NCBI GenBank assembly: GCA_965371355.1
Contig: CBDUYD010000002.1
Location: forward strand, 1 to 49,482
Direction of reading: 5' to 3'
DNA from: JASJHI01 sp965371355
GTDB taxonomy: Bacteria; Actinomycetota; Acidimicrobiia; Acidimicrobiales; Ilumatobacteraceae
DNA: 49,482 bases
Shown here: piece by piece, positions 32,547 to 41,655 of the stretch
How the letters are laid out: each line of letters begins with the position of its first letter
How positions within the stretch are numbered: position 1 is the first letter of the stretch
Notes under the pieces: generated by a model
Databases searched by the model: none
The model's input: only the letters and a program-made list of their open reading frames with translations
What the model was told of the DNA's origin: nothing
Position numbers and translations under genes: made by a program

Positions 32547-33716
32547 TCACCGCACGCGATCTGCCGTGGTCGCAGCGACCGTCGCCGCGGCGAGGACCTC
32601 TCTGGTCGACCGACCGAGCGCGTCAGCGGCAGCTGCGACGTCGTCCCACTCGACGCTGCGATTGACCACATCGCCGGCGTACGACGCAACCTTCACCCGG
32701 ATCGTGTGGCCGCCCACCTGCACCGTCGACTCGGCGCGTTCGAGCATGTGGCGGGCAACGGGATACTCCCTCAGCCCGATCGTGCTGGTCTGCGCAAAGA
32801 TCACGGCTCGGATCGCGCCCGCGTCGGCCTGCGCGCACAACACGCTGAAGGTGTGCGCCGGCCGCCCCTTCTTCATCGTGATCGGCGTGACCCACGCGTC
32901 GTGGGCGCCAGCCGTAAGAGCCTGCGCGATCGCCGTCGGCCAGACGCGCGGGTCGAGGTCGTCGACGTTGGCGTCGATCTGCACCGCCGTGCCCGTCGGG
33001 GTCGCCGCGACCGGCTCTCCGGTGACCAATCGCAACACGTTGGCTACCTCGGCGGCCTCCCTGGAGCCGGCGCCCATACCGACCGCTCGGATCGTCATCG
33101 GCGGCAGCGGCCCCCAATTGGTCACCAGCGTCGCGAGCAGCGCGGCGCCGGTCGGCGTGGTGCTCTCAAAGGGTGCCGGACCCGCCCGCACCTCGGTGAC
33201 GCCGGTGAGCAACTCGAGCACGGCGGGAACCGGGACCGGCAATGGGCCGTGGGCTCCGCTCGTACGGCCGTTGCCGAGACTGAGCGTGGAACAGTGCAGT
33301 TCGGTCAGGCCGAGATGGGCGAAGCCCGCGCATGCGGCGACGACGTCGGCGATCGAGTCGAGTGCCCCGACCTCGTGGAAGTGAACCTCATCGATCGCCA
33401 TGCCGTGCACGGCGGCCTCGGCTCGGGCGAGGCGCTCGAAGACCGCCGTGGCCGAATCGCGGATACCGGATGGGAGGTCGGCGAACAGAGCCAACACGTC
33501 GGGCAGGCGGCGCACGACCGCAGTCTCGGGCGCTTCGACGTGCATCTTGACCGCAGCGAGGCCCGCTCTGCCGACGCGCTCGGGGCGCAGCGTGATTCCG
33601 AGGTCGAGCGGATCGACACCCGCCCGGAGCACCTCGATCTCGACACCCGCATCGAACAGCGCGCCGATCAACATGTCGCCGCTCGCGCCGGCGCCGCCGT
33701 CGACCCACCCGATCAT
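32547..33716 (-). CDS. larC: Nickel-pincer cofactor nickel insertase LarC
   Basis: LarC inserts nickel into the pincer nucleotide made by LarB and LarE, using CTP in the characterised enzyme. The N-terminus GWVDGGAGASGDMLIGALFD is the LarC signature; IDEVHFHEVGALDSIADVV and the C-terminal ATPTGTAVQIDANVDDLDPR plus MKKGRPAHTFSVLC confirm it. It is one uninterrupted frame of 389 residues, whereas some LarC genes need a programmed frameshift. The ATG overlaps the larB stop (ATGA). I start there, not at the upstream extension that runs into larB. Confidence 0.92.
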   Translation of the reverse strand: MIGWVDGGAGASGDMLIGALFDAGVEIEVLRAGVDPLDLGITLRPERVGRAGLAAVKMHVEAPETAVVRRLPDVLALFADLPSGIRDSATAVFERLARAEAAVHGMAIDEVHFHEVGALDSIADVVAACAGFAHLGLTELHCSTLSLGNGRTSGAHGPLPVPVPAVLELLTGVTEVRAGPAPFESTTPTGAALLATLVTNWGPLPPMTIRAVGMGAGSREAAEVANVLRLVTGEPVAATPTGTAVQIDANVDDLDPRVWPTAIAQALTAGAHDAWVTPITMKKGRPAHTFSVLCAQADAGAIRAVIFAQTSTIGLREYPVARHMLERAESTVQVGGHTIRVKVASYAGDVVNRSVEWDDVAAAADALGRSTREVLAAATVAATTADRVR

Positions 33717-34366
33717 CGCCCGCCGTCCAGCAGCCCGAGCATCCGAACCGCGGCACAGGCGGCGCCGAAGCCGTTGTCGATGTTGACGACGACCACGCCC
33801 TGCGCGCAGCTGGCGAGCGCGCTGTTCAGCGCGGTCGACCCGCCGGTCGCCACGCCGTACCCGACCGACGTCGGCACCGCGACGATCGGCGCGGCCACCA
33901 GCCCGCCGAGTACCGAGACCAGCGCGGCATCGAGACCGGCGACGGCGATGACGATGTCGGCCGCACGGATCGCGTCGAGGCGGGCCTCGAGCCGCCACAG
34001 ACCGGCGACGCCGACATCGACGATCACATCGGCAGCGAGCCCGCTGAACTCGAGGGTGCGGGCGGCCTCGGCGGCCACCCGCTGATCGGACGTACCGGCG
34101 GCGACGACACAGACCTGCCCCGACCGCCGGGCACGGTTGCCGTGAACGGTCGCCGTCTGGGAGACATCGTCGTAGTCGAGATGCGACGCGAGCCCGCGGG
34201 GCATCCGGTCGAGCTGCTCAGGCGAAAGACGGGTGAAGAGCGCCGGCGTTCCGGCATCGTGGAGGTCCGAGACGATCAGCTCCAGCTGCGCCGCCGACTT
34301 GGACGAACAGAGCACCGCCTCGGGCATCCCGGTGCGCGCCAGACGATCGTGGTCGGGTTCGTGCAT
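33713..34366 (-). CDS. larB: Nickel-pincer cofactor carboxylase/hydrolase LarB
   Basis: LarB carboxylates and hydrolyses nicotinic acid adenine dinucleotide to start the nickel-pincer nucleotide. It has the N-terminal LARTGMPEAVLCSSKSAAQL and the PurE-like C-terminal half (AAGTSDQRVAAEAARTLEF, VAGLDAALVSVLGGLVAAP, VPTSVGYGVATGG). I chose the ATG seven bases after larE, which gives the usual start (DHDRLARTG); an ATG 42 bases upstream would overlap larE. At 217 residues it is normal. Confidence 0.92.
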   Translation of the reverse strand: MHEPDHDRLARTGMPEAVLCSSKSAAQLELIVSDLHDAGTPALFTRLSPEQLDRMPRGLASHLDYDDVSQTATVHGNRARRSGQVCVVAAGTSDQRVAAEAARTLEFSGLAADVIVDVGVAGLWRLEARLDAIRAADIVIAVAGLDAALVSVLGGLVAAPIVAVPTSVGYGVATGGSTALNSALASCAQGVVVVNIDNGFGAACAAVRMLGLLDGGR

Positions 34367-34373
34367 CAGGCGC

Positions 34374-35237
34374 TCACCCGACGATGGCCCTGCCGGGTCG
34401 ATAGGCATCGGGGTCGAGATCGGCTGACACCAGACTCGGCTCGACTGCGATCATCGCCGCGAAGACGGCGAGTCGCTCATCGGAGGTGACGAGGTGGCGC
34501 TTGTCGTCGGGCACCTCGATCAGCACGTCGTCGCCGCGCAGGCGACAACGGACGACGTCGATTCCGAGTCGGTCGCGCAGCTGCGCCTCGCCCGCCTCGA
34601 CCGCCGCGAGCCGCGAGGCTGTCACCCGCGTCCCCGTGTAGAGCCGGCTCGCGAGGCACGGCGAGGCGGCCAGTTCGGCCTCGGAGAGACCGAGAACCCG
34701 GGCCATCGAGCGGATCTCGGATTTTCCGAGGCCTGCCTCGACGTAGGGGTGCCCGACCCCCCTTTCGGCTGCGGCGTCGAGGCCCGGGCGGTACTCGCCG
34801 AGATCGTCGGTGTTGGCACCGCTCAGAATCGTCGCGGTCCGATCGAACGAATCGTGGGCGCGGAGTTCGCCGATCGCGTCGTACAGGTTGCTCTTGCAGA
34901 AGTAGCAGCGATCGGTGGGGTTGCTCAGGTAGCGCTCGTCATCGAACTCGCGGGATCGCACGACCTCGAGCGCCCACCCCTCGGCGGCGGCGAAGGCGCG
35001 CACCCGATCGGTTCCCTCGCGGGGTACGGCCGGGGTGATGGTATGGGCGACGACGGTGGTGGCCGGGGCCGCCCGGTGCGCGACGGTGGCGAGGAGCAGG
35101 GAATCGATTCCACCGCTGCAGGCGACGATGCGCCTCGGCGTCAGGATCAGTTGCTCATCGAGGCGGGCGAGCGCGGCGGCGCCATCGGGCCGAGGAGCGA
35201 GCGCAACGATCATCTGGGACATTGTCACCGGCCGCAT
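34374..35237 (-). CDS. larE: Nickel-pincer cofactor sulfur transferase LarE
   Basis: LarE adds the two sulfur atoms of the pincer. It has a PP-loop (SGGIDS, residues 41-46), C111-x-x-C114 (RCYFCKSNLYD) and C194 in ASPCLASRLYTG. The three Cys suggest the cluster-containing type rather than the single-Cys sacrificial type, an inference from family knowledge. ATGs at residues 1, 6 and 9 are all possible starts. It leads the larE-larB-larC operon. The lactate racemase larA is not in the window, so the final user of the cofactor is unknown. Confidence 0.9.
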   Translation of the reverse strand: MRPVTMSQMIVALAPRPDGAAALARLDEQLILTPRRIVACSGGIDSLLLATVAHRAAPATTVVAHTITPAVPREGTDRVRAFAAAEGWALEVVRSREFDDERYLSNPTDRCYFCKSNLYDAIGELRAHDSFDRTATILSGANTDDLGEYRPGLDAAAERGVGHPYVEAGLGKSEIRSMARVLGLSEAELAASPCLASRLYTGTRVTASRLAAVEAGEAQLRDRLGIDVVRCRLRGDDVLIEVPDDKRHLVTSDERLAVFAAMIAVEPSLVSADLDPDAYRPGRAIVG

Positions 35238-35274
35238 CGCGCATTCCTCAACACGCAGCGAGTGGCCGGCGGGG

Positions 35275-36753
35275 TCAGCTGCGCAGCGCCGCGACGGCGG
35301 AGTCGATGCGGCTTCCGTAGTCGGGGTCGGCTCGGCGGAAGTGATCGACGGAACGTTCGACGATCCCGTCGCCGATCGGGGTGCGCTGAACCTGGGAGAG
35401 CGACCCGGCGATCGCGTCGACCAGGCGCTGCTGCTCGTCGGCGGACATCAACCGGTAGAGATCACCCGCCTGGGCGAAGTCGTCGACGCCACGGATCACG
35501 GGTTCGCAGGAACCCGAGAGGCCACCGGTTTCCAGCCCCGCGTAGAGCGGTTCGTCGGTCTGGGCGGGCCCGCCGAAGCTGTTCGGCTCGTAGTTGACCG
35601 ATCGGCCTCCGTTGTCGTCGGATCGCATCGCCCCGTCGCGACCGTAGTTCTGACCGTGGTCGAACGGGCATCCCTTGGGGCTGTTCACCGGGAGCCGGGT
35701 GTGGTTGATGCCGAGGCGGTAGCGGTGGGCGTCTCCGTAGGAGATCAGGCGTGCCTGAAGCATCTTGTCGGGGCTCGGCCCGATCCCGGGCACCATGTGG
35801 CCGGGGTCGAAGGCTGACTGTTCCACGTCGCGGAAGTAATTGTCCGGGGTCGCCTCGAGCGTCATCTTGCCGACCTCGATGAGGGGGTAGTCGGAGTGAG
35901 GCCACACCTTGGTCAGGTCGAACGGATTGATCCGGTAGCCGGCCGCATCCGCATCGGGCATGACCTGTACCTTCATCGTCCAGCTCGGATGCTCGCCGGA
36001 CTCGATCGCGTCGTAGAGATCCTGCTGGTGATGCTCGGGGTTCTCACCCGCCACCCGGGCCGCCTCCTCCGCGGTGTTGTTCTCGATGCCCTGGTCGGTC
36101 TTGTAGTGGAACTTCACCCAGCACCGCTCACCGTCATCGTTCACCCACTGGAAGGTGTGTGAGCCGTACCCGTTCATGTGCCTCAGCGAGGCGGGTAGAC
36201 CCCGATCGCCGAACAGCCACGTGAACTGATGGGTGGCCTCGGGCGAGTGGGAGAAGAAGTCCCACACGTTGTCGGCCCCCTGCCGGTTGGTGTGCGGGTC
36301 GTACTTCTGGGAGTGGATGAAATCGGGGAACTTGATCGCGTCGCGGATGAAGAAGACGGGCGTGTTGTTGCCCACCAGATCCCAGTTCCCGTCCTCGGTG
36401 TAGAACTTCACCGCGAAGCCGCGCGGATCGCGCACCGCATCGGGCGCACCCTTCGAGCCGGCGACGGTCGAGAACCGCGCGAAGACCTCGGTTCGTTTGC
36501 CGACCTCGCCGAACATCTTCATCCGCGTCCACCGCACAACGTCGGGGTTCGTGACGACGAAGGTGCCATGGGCGCCCGAGCCGACCGCGTGGACGATCCG
36601 CTCGGGGATCCGCTCCCTATTGAAGCGGGCGAGCTTCTCGAGCAGGTGCTGATCCTGGGCCAACACCGGGCCGGACGGGCCCGCCGTCTGGCTGTTCTGG
36701 TTGTCCGCTACCGGCGCGCCGGATTCGGTGGTCAAGGTTCTCGGGTCGCTCAT
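35275..36753 (-). CDS. Monofunctional heme catalase
   Basis: Cytosolic peroxide-detoxifying catalase. It has the catalytic His in RIVHAVGSGAHGTF, the catalytic Asn region (YTEDGNWDLVGNNTPVFFIR), DPRGFAVKFYTEDG, and the heme-ligand Tyr in RLISYGDAHRYRLG. Length (492 residues) matches the small-subunit type. I start at MSDPRTLTTESG; the frame extends 18 residues further upstream with another ATG. It is divergent from the GH15 gene. Confidence 0.94.
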   Translation of the reverse strand: MSDPRTLTTESGAPVADNQNSQTAGPSGPVLAQDQHLLEKLARFNRERIPERIVHAVGSGAHGTFVVTNPDVVRWTRMKMFGEVGKRTEVFARFSTVAGSKGAPDAVRDPRGFAVKFYTEDGNWDLVGNNTPVFFIRDAIKFPDFIHSQKYDPHTNRQGADNVWDFFSHSPEATHQFTWLFGDRGLPASLRHMNGYGSHTFQWVNDDGERCWVKFHYKTDQGIENNTAEEAARVAGENPEHHQQDLYDAIESGEHPSWTMKVQVMPDADAAGYRINPFDLTKVWPHSDYPLIEVGKMTLEATPDNYFRDVEQSAFDPGHMVPGIGPSPDKMLQARLISYGDAHRYRLGINHTRLPVNSPKGCPFDHGQNYGRDGAMRSDDNGGRSVNYEPNSFGGPAQTDEPLYAGLETGGLSGSCEPVIRGVDDFAQAGDLYRLMSADEQQRLVDAIAGSLSQVQRTPIGDGIVERSVDHFRRADPDYGSRIDSAVAALRS

Positions 36754-36984
36754 CGTGATCTCCGGGTCGGGTGCGATTGGAGCGTTCATCGTCGCACTAC
36801 TCGTCAACGGCTGTCCAGGCCGACCCGAGGTCTCCCGAGACCTGTCGTTCGTCCTGTCGGGCGAAGCGGTGCTGAGTCCCGCTCGATCGCGAACTACCTT
36901 GGCCGGGCCGGATCAGACCGGCGTTGTGCCCGCGACCCCGCCCGCCCTCGCCGTCCGGACACGACTATCGGGAGGACGTTTGGC
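36754..36984. promoter_or_regulatory. Divergent region between catalase and GH15 genes
   Basis: About 230 bp that must hold both promoters. A GGGAGGAC ribosome-binding site precedes the GH15 GTG. I see no obvious repressor palindrome. Confidence 0.4.
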
Positions 36985-38799
36985 GTGAATCGACGTATCG
37001 AGGACTACGCCCTACTGGGCGACTGCCGATCTGCTGCGCTGGTCTCGAGAGAGGGATCGATCGACTGGCTCTGCTTCCCGCGTTTCGACTCGGCGGCCTG
37101 CTTCGCCCGGCTGGTCGGCGAGCCCGACAACGGTCGCTGGCTGCTCGCACCTGCCGACGAGTACCGATCCGAGCGCGCCTATCGACCCGACACGCTGGTG
37201 CTGGAGACGCTCCATCACACCGGCGAAGGCACCGTCGCCGTCACCGACGCGCTGATTCCCGTCGGCGACACCCATCGCCTCGCACGGCTGGTCGAGGGTC
37301 GCAGCGGCAGCGTGGCGATGCACATGGAACTGCGGATCCGTTTCGACTACGGCTCGATCGTTCCCTGGGTCAGACGGATCGACGACGGGGTCCATGCGAC
37401 GGGAGGCCCCGACACCCTCGTCCTGCGCACGCCGGTCGAGCTACGAGGCCGGAACATGACCACACAGGCCGACTTCGTGGTCTCCGAGGGCGACAGCGTC
37501 TGGTTCGATCTGGCCTGGCAGGAGTCGCATCTCCCGATGCCCGAGCCGGCGAACGTGATCGAGATGATCGAAGCGACAACGCGCTGGTGGCGGGAGTGGG
37601 TCGACACGTTGAGCTACGACGGCGCCTACAGCGACGAGGTTCGCCGATCTCTGATCGTGCTCAAGGCGCTCACGCACACACCGACCGGCGCGATCGTCGC
37701 CGCACCGACGACGTCGCTTCCCGAATGGATCGGCGGTAGCCGCAATTGGGACTACCGGTTCTGCTGGCTGCGCGACGCCACCTTCACGCTGCTCGCCCTG
37801 TTGCAGGTGGGGCGCACGACCGAGGCGTCGTCATGGCGTGACTGGCTCATCCGCGCCGTGGCCGGCGACCCGTCCAAGCTCCAGATCATGTATGGCATCG
37901 GGGGTGAACGCCGGTTGCCGGAGGCCGAACTCGACTGGCTCGACGGTTTCGCGGGATCGAGACCGGTGCGAACCGGCAATGGCGCGGCCGACCAACTCCA
38001 GATCGACATCTACGGCGAACTGATGGATGCCATGCACCATGCACGCCTCAACGGCATCGGACCCGACGCGGTCGCCTGGCACATCCAGCAGCAGATACTG
38101 CTGTGGCTCGCGGACAACTGGCAGCGACCCGACGAAGGGATCTGGGAGGTGCGCAGCGGGCGCGCCCAGTTCGTGTACTCGAAGGTGATGGCCTGGGTGG
38201 CGTTCGACCGCGGGGTGCAGGCGGTCGAACAGATGGGACTCCCCGGCGACGCGCCCCGCTGGCGCGAGCTCTGCGAGCAGATCCACGCCGAGGTCTGCGC
38301 CGAGGGCGTCGATCACCGGGGGGTGTTCACCCAGTCGTACGGCAGCGAGACGCTGGACGCATCCGCGCTGATGATCCCCCTCGTGGGCTTCCTCCCCCCG
38401 AGCGACCCCCGGGTGATTGCCACGGTCGAGGCGATCCAACGCGAACTCACGGTCGACGGTCTCGTGCAGCGGTACCTGGTCGACGACCTCGGTGACGGTG
38501 ACGGCGACGGCGCGAGCGATGGAGTCGGCGGCGAGGAAGGGTCTTTCCTGCTCTGTTCGTTCTGGATGGTCGATGCGCTCGCACTGATGGGTCGCCACGA
38601 CGAGGCCACCCAGTTGTTCGAACGCCTGCTGAGCCTCCGCAACGACGTCGGGCTGCTCGCCGAGGAGTACGACACGCGGTCCGGCCGACAGCTCGGCAAT
38701 TTCCCTCAAGCGTTCTCTCACGTCGCCCTGGCCTCTTCGGCGATCACGCTGTGTCCCCTCAACACCGGACCGATCGAGCGCCGCAGCGCGGGCGTGTAG
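36985..38799 (+). CDS. GH15-family glycoside hydrolase (trehalase/glucoamylase-like)
   Basis: A 604-residue cytosolic protein of the GH15 type found in actinobacteria, where characterised members act as trehalases. Motifs: RIEDYALLGDCRSAALVSRE with IDWLCFPRFDS at the N-terminal domain, GSRNWDYRFCWLRDATFTL at the (alpha/alpha)6 barrel, and LLAEEYDTRSGRQLGNFPQA at the catalytic base region. I start at the GTG after a GGGAGGAC site; the upstream frame crosses the catalase promoter and is rejected. The substrate is not decided by sequence. Confidence 0.88.
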   Translation: MNRRIEDYALLGDCRSAALVSREGSIDWLCFPRFDSAACFARLVGEPDNGRWLLAPADEYRSERAYRPDTLVLETLHHTGEGTVAVTDALIPVGDTHRLARLVEGRSGSVAMHMELRIRFDYGSIVPWVRRIDDGVHATGGPDTLVLRTPVELRGRNMTTQADFVVSEGDSVWFDLAWQESHLPMPEPANVIEMIEATTRWWREWVDTLSYDGAYSDEVRRSLIVLKALTHTPTGAIVAAPTTSLPEWIGGSRNWDYRFCWLRDATFTLLALLQVGRTTEASSWRDWLIRAVAGDPSKLQIMYGIGGERRLPEAELDWLDGFAGSRPVRTGNGAADQLQIDIYGELMDAMHHARLNGIGPDAVAWHIQQQILLWLADNWQRPDEGIWEVRSGRAQFVYSKVMAWVAFDRGVQAVEQMGLPGDAPRWRELCEQIHAEVCAEGVDHRGVFTQSYGSETLDASALMIPLVGFLPPSDPRVIATVEAIQRELTVDGLVQRYLVDDLGDGDGDGASDGVGGEEGSFLLCSFWMVDALALMGRHDEATQLFERLLSLRNDVGLLAEEYDTRSGRQLGNFPQAFSHVALASSAITLCPLNTGPIERRSAGV

Positions 38800-38841
38800 G
38801 GCGCGAGTTCGACCCCCGCATTCCTGTGTAGATTCCGCGAG

Positions 38842-39552
38842 ATGACGTGGCCGACGGTCGCACCGCACGAACTCGCGTGGATCGACGCTCCGACGATGCT
38901 GGAGATCGATCGCCGGATGATCGAAGAGGTCGGGATCACGCTCTTGCAGATGATGGAGAACGCCGGTCGATCACTGGCCACCGTCGTGCGAACGGAGAGC
39001 GATCCTGCCTCGGTGGTGATACTGGCGGGCGCCGGCGGCAATGGCGGGGGCGGCCTGGCGGCGGCTCGTCACCTGCATGATCAGGGTGTCGAGGTCCGCG
39101 TCGTCCTCACCAGCGATCGGCATCGACCATCCGGTGCAGCCGCGCACCAGCTCGCCATCCTCGAGTGGCTGGACATCGACGTATCCCCCCTCGATTCTCG
39201 AACGCGCATCGACGACTGCGACGCGGTCATCGACGCGATGGTCGGCTACAGCTTGCGCGGCCCGCTGTCGAGCGAGGCCGCTGACGCGTGCCGGCTCGCC
39301 GCCGACTCCGGCGCGGCCATCGTCAGCCTCGACCTGCCGTCGGGGGTACCCGCCGCTGGTCCGGTCGAGGGTCCGAGCGTGGCCGCGGACGCGACGGTGA
39401 CCTTGTGTCTCCCCAAGTCGGCACTGGCGGATGCAGAAGGGGTGGGGCGGTTGTTCGTAGCCGACATCTCGGTGCCGGCCAAGCTGGCAGAGGAGGTATC
39501 CGGTGGGCCGGCGCCGCCCTTCCACCGGGGCCAGATCCTGCTCGTCGTCTGA
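38842..39552 (+). CDS. NAD(P)H-hydrate epimerase (YjeF N-terminal domain)
   Basis: A 236-residue repair enzyme that epimerises damaged NAD(P)HX. It has RRMIEEVGITLLQMMENAGR at the start, the loop GAGGNGGGGLAAARHL, IDAMVGYSLRGPLSSEAADA and SLDLPSGVPAAGP, all typical of YjeF-N. The C-terminal dehydratase domain of fused versions is absent. A separate dehydratase would be expected elsewhere. Confidence 0.9.
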   Translation: MTWPTVAPHELAWIDAPTMLEIDRRMIEEVGITLLQMMENAGRSLATVVRTESDPASVVILAGAGGNGGGGLAAARHLHDQGVEVRVVLTSDRHRPSGAAAHQLAILEWLDIDVSPLDSRTRIDDCDAVIDAMVGYSLRGPLSSEAADACRLAADSGAAIVSLDLPSGVPAAGPVEGPSVAADATVTLCLPKSALADAEGVGRLFVADISVPAKLAEEVSGGPAPPFHRGQILLVV

Positions 39553-39582
39553 CCGAGGTCTCGTCACCGGTCTCGTCACCGA

Positions 39583-40260
39583 ATGAGAAAGTTCATCATC
39601 GGCCTTCGCTCGTCACTCGTAGCCTCGACCTTGATGCGGCCGCTGGTGATCCTCCTCACGCTCGCCGCGTGTTCCGCCGGCACGGGCGCGGCCGACGCAC
39701 CGCCGAACACCGAGCCAGCGCGAGAAACGATCAACGTCTCGCTGTCGCTGTACGTGGTCTCCGATGGTGATGACGACGAGTCCAGGCTCGGAACCCGTCG
39801 ATCGGTGTCCGACGTCGAGGCGATCGTCGCCGACATGACCCCGATCTGGGCGCAGGCGGGCATCGCCTTCGACCCCGTCCGGGTGCTCGAGATCGACATT
39901 CCGGCCGACGTCCTCGCCGACATCGCCTCCACCGGCAGGACCGATGCCTTCTTCGCGCAGGCCGGCCGCACCTTCGAACTCCCCGATGCGGGCGCGATCA
40001 ACGGCTTCTACGTGCGCGAAGCCGCCGGCGTCAACGGCTTCACCCCGACCGCCAGCCGTCTGTTCTTCGTCGTCGACGAACCGACCGTCAACGACGAGCG
40101 CGTCTCGAGCCACGAGATCGGCCACATCCTCGGACTGCACCACAACCCGTTCGACCGGAACCGTCTCATGTTCTCCGGCACGAACGGCGAGGTGCTGACC
40201 GATGTCGAACAGCTCGTCGCCCACTACTCAGCCCAGGGAATCCTCGATGGCGTTCGCTAG
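39583..40260 (+). CDS. Exported lipoprotein metalloprotease (HExxHxxGxxH)
   Basis: A 225-residue protein with an N-terminal export signal ending in a lipobox (LLTLAAC, C30). The zinc motif HEIGHILGLHH has H177, E178, H181 and H187 in the metzincin-type spacing, and LMFSGTNG nine residues later supplies a Met-turn-like segment. It probably acts outside the cell membrane; the substrate is unknown. The next gene overlaps its 3' end by 14 bases. Confidence 0.85.
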   Translation: MRKFIIGLRSSLVASTLMRPLVILLTLAACSAGTGAADAPPNTEPARETINVSLSLYVVSDGDDDESRLGTRRSVSDVEAIVADMTPIWAQAGIAFDPVRVLEIDIPADVLADIASTGRTDAFFAQAGRTFELPDAGAINGFYVREAAGVNGFTPTASRLFFVVDEPTVNDERVSSHEIGHILGLHHNPFDRNRLMFSGTNGEVLTDVEQLVAHYSAQGILDGVR

Positions 40261-40897
40261 GTGGGCGCTCGCTGCCGCGTTCGTCCTGGCGGCCTGCGGA
40301 TCCGACGACGGAGGGACGCCGGATTCCACGGCGGCGCCGGATGCTTCTCAGGCGCCGGGCACCTCGGCGACCACCGGGCCACTCACAATCGCGAACGAGG
40401 GCGGGTCGATGGAGGGCCACACCCCACGCGGGTTCGCCGGTAGCGGAACCGGACTGTTCGCGGGCGACAGCCTGAACCCGAGCTTTCCCGCCGACGATGG
40501 CGTGCAGATCTGGCTGACCTTCGTCGTCCCGCCGGGGAACCGGGCACCATCGCGAGCTCTACTGTCGTCCGACGAACTCACCATCGACGGCAGCCCGTTC
40601 GAGGATCTCGGCCCGATGCAGGCAGCGCCGGTCACCTACGACAACTTCGGTCCCGAACTCTTCGATCTGTCCCCCGACGGACCCGCCGTCGACTGTCTGC
40701 TCGTCGCTGAGAGCCGGCTCGAGTGCGACGTCACCGATGCGGCCGCCGCTGCGATCGAGGGCGGTTCGGAACGGATCCAGTTCCGGCTGCGGTTCGATCG
40801 CGTCACCGACGACGACGGCGACCGTGATCTGGCCCTCTTCTTCCTGACCGACTCGAACACGAACGAACCGGGCATCTTCCAGCTCGAGCTGGGCTGA
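40247..40897 (+). CDS. Putative lipoprotein of unknown function
   Basis: A 216-residue exported protein with a lipobox (FVLAAC, C17), a Thr/Ala/Pro-rich linker and a beta-rich domain containing two Cys (residues near 147 and 156, CLLVAESRLEC) that may form a disulfide. No family is recognised. Its ATG lies inside the end of the metalloprotease gene in another frame, so the two are likely co-expressed. Confidence 0.75.
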   Translation: MAFARWALAAAFVLAACGSDDGGTPDSTAAPDASQAPGTSATTGPLTIANEGGSMEGHTPRGFAGSGTGLFAGDSLNPSFPADDGVQIWLTFVVPPGNRAPSRALLSSDELTIDGSPFEDLGPMQAAPVTYDNFGPELFDLSPDGPAVDCLLVAESRLECDVTDAAAAAIEGGSERIQFRLRFDRVTDDDGDRDLALFFLTDSNTNEPGIFQLELG

Positions 40898-40964
40898 CGG
40901 CAGTCGCTGCCGAGCACCGAGTCGACGACGAGTTCGACGCTCGCCGACCGTGTCGGGGGAATCG

Positions 40965-41375
40965 TCAGATGAACGGGTTGACGATCTCGACACCCGAGAT
41001 CACCTGGCCATGGCTGAGGTCTTCGGTCCACAGGATGGGACAACCGATCTCGGAGGCGCTGCGGATGATCATCGCATCCCAGAACGAGAGCTGATGATCC
41101 TCGCTGATCGCCGTTGCCGCGATCACGTCGGCCGCCGCCGGCGAGTGAACGGTCCAGCGCGAGAACGCGTTCAGCCGTCGCCGCGCCTCGGACGGCGTCA
41201 ACCGCACGGCGATCTTCGAGACGGTATTGACGTAGAACTCTTGCAGGATCTGCACGCTGATCGCTCCGGTGCGGTTGCGTCCGAGGCGACCGACCAGGTC
41301 GACCGCGCGGCCGTGACGTTCGACCGACGATGCGTCATAGGCGTACAGGAGGACGTTGGTGTCAACGAAGTCCAT
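40965..41375 (-). CDS. vapC: PIN-domain toxin of a VapBC module
   Basis: A 136-residue PIN-domain ribonuclease. It has the N-terminal acidic motif FVDTNVLLYAYD, QILQEFYVNT with the conserved Glu, and DHQLSFWDAMIIRSA with further acidic residues, then ILWTEDLSHGQ. The antitoxin gene lies seven bases upstream. Family activity is endoribonuclease; the RNA target cannot be told. Confidence 0.88.
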   Translation of the reverse strand: MDFVDTNVLLYAYDASSVERHGRAVDLVGRLGRNRTGAISVQILQEFYVNTVSKIAVRLTPSEARRRLNAFSRWTVHSPAAADVIAATAISEDHQLSFWDAMIIRSASEIGCPILWTEDLSHGQVISGVEIVNPFI

Positions 41376-41382
41376 CTGTTAC

Positions 41383-41619
41383 TCAGCGCTGATGCAACTC
41401 GTCGCGCGTCCAGCCCATCGGGCCCACTTCGATCGGGCCGGACGCCATCACCCGCTCCTCATGTTCCCAGAGCTCGTCATAGGCCTCGCGCTCGCCGACG
41501 ACCTGGACGAGTAGCTCCGAGACGATCGCCGAAACCGACGACTCGCGTTCGGCTGCGAGGATTTTCGTCCGGCGGATCAACTCGTCGGGAAGCGACAGAG
41601 TGATGTTGCGGGTCGACAT
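41383..41619 (-). CDS. vapB: Ribbon-helix-helix antitoxin of a VapBC module
   Basis: A 78-residue protein with an N-terminal ribbon-helix-helix DNA-binding domain (RNITLSLPDELIRRTKILAA) and an acidic, Trp-containing tail that would neutralise the toxin. Its start codon lies inside a near-perfect palindrome, which is the likely autoregulatory operator. Confidence 0.87.
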   Translation of the reverse strand: MSTRNITLSLPDELIRRTKILAAERESSVSAIVSELLVQVVGEREAYDELWEHEERVMASGPIEVGPMGWTRDELHQR

Positions 41620-41650
41620 GTGAACCAGTGTAGCACTGGTTCACATGTCG
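41614..41650. promoter_or_regulatory. Long palindrome over the antitoxin start
   Basis: Two 17-base arms (41614-41630 and 41634-41650) are perfect inverted copies around a three-base centre; the inner part reads ACCAGTG-tag-CACTGGT. The antitoxin start codon (41617-41619) lies in one arm, and the lipid kinase stop is six bases beyond the other. It could be the VapBC operator, the terminator of the kinase gene, or both. Confidence 0.75.
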
Positions 41651-41655
41651 CTGGT

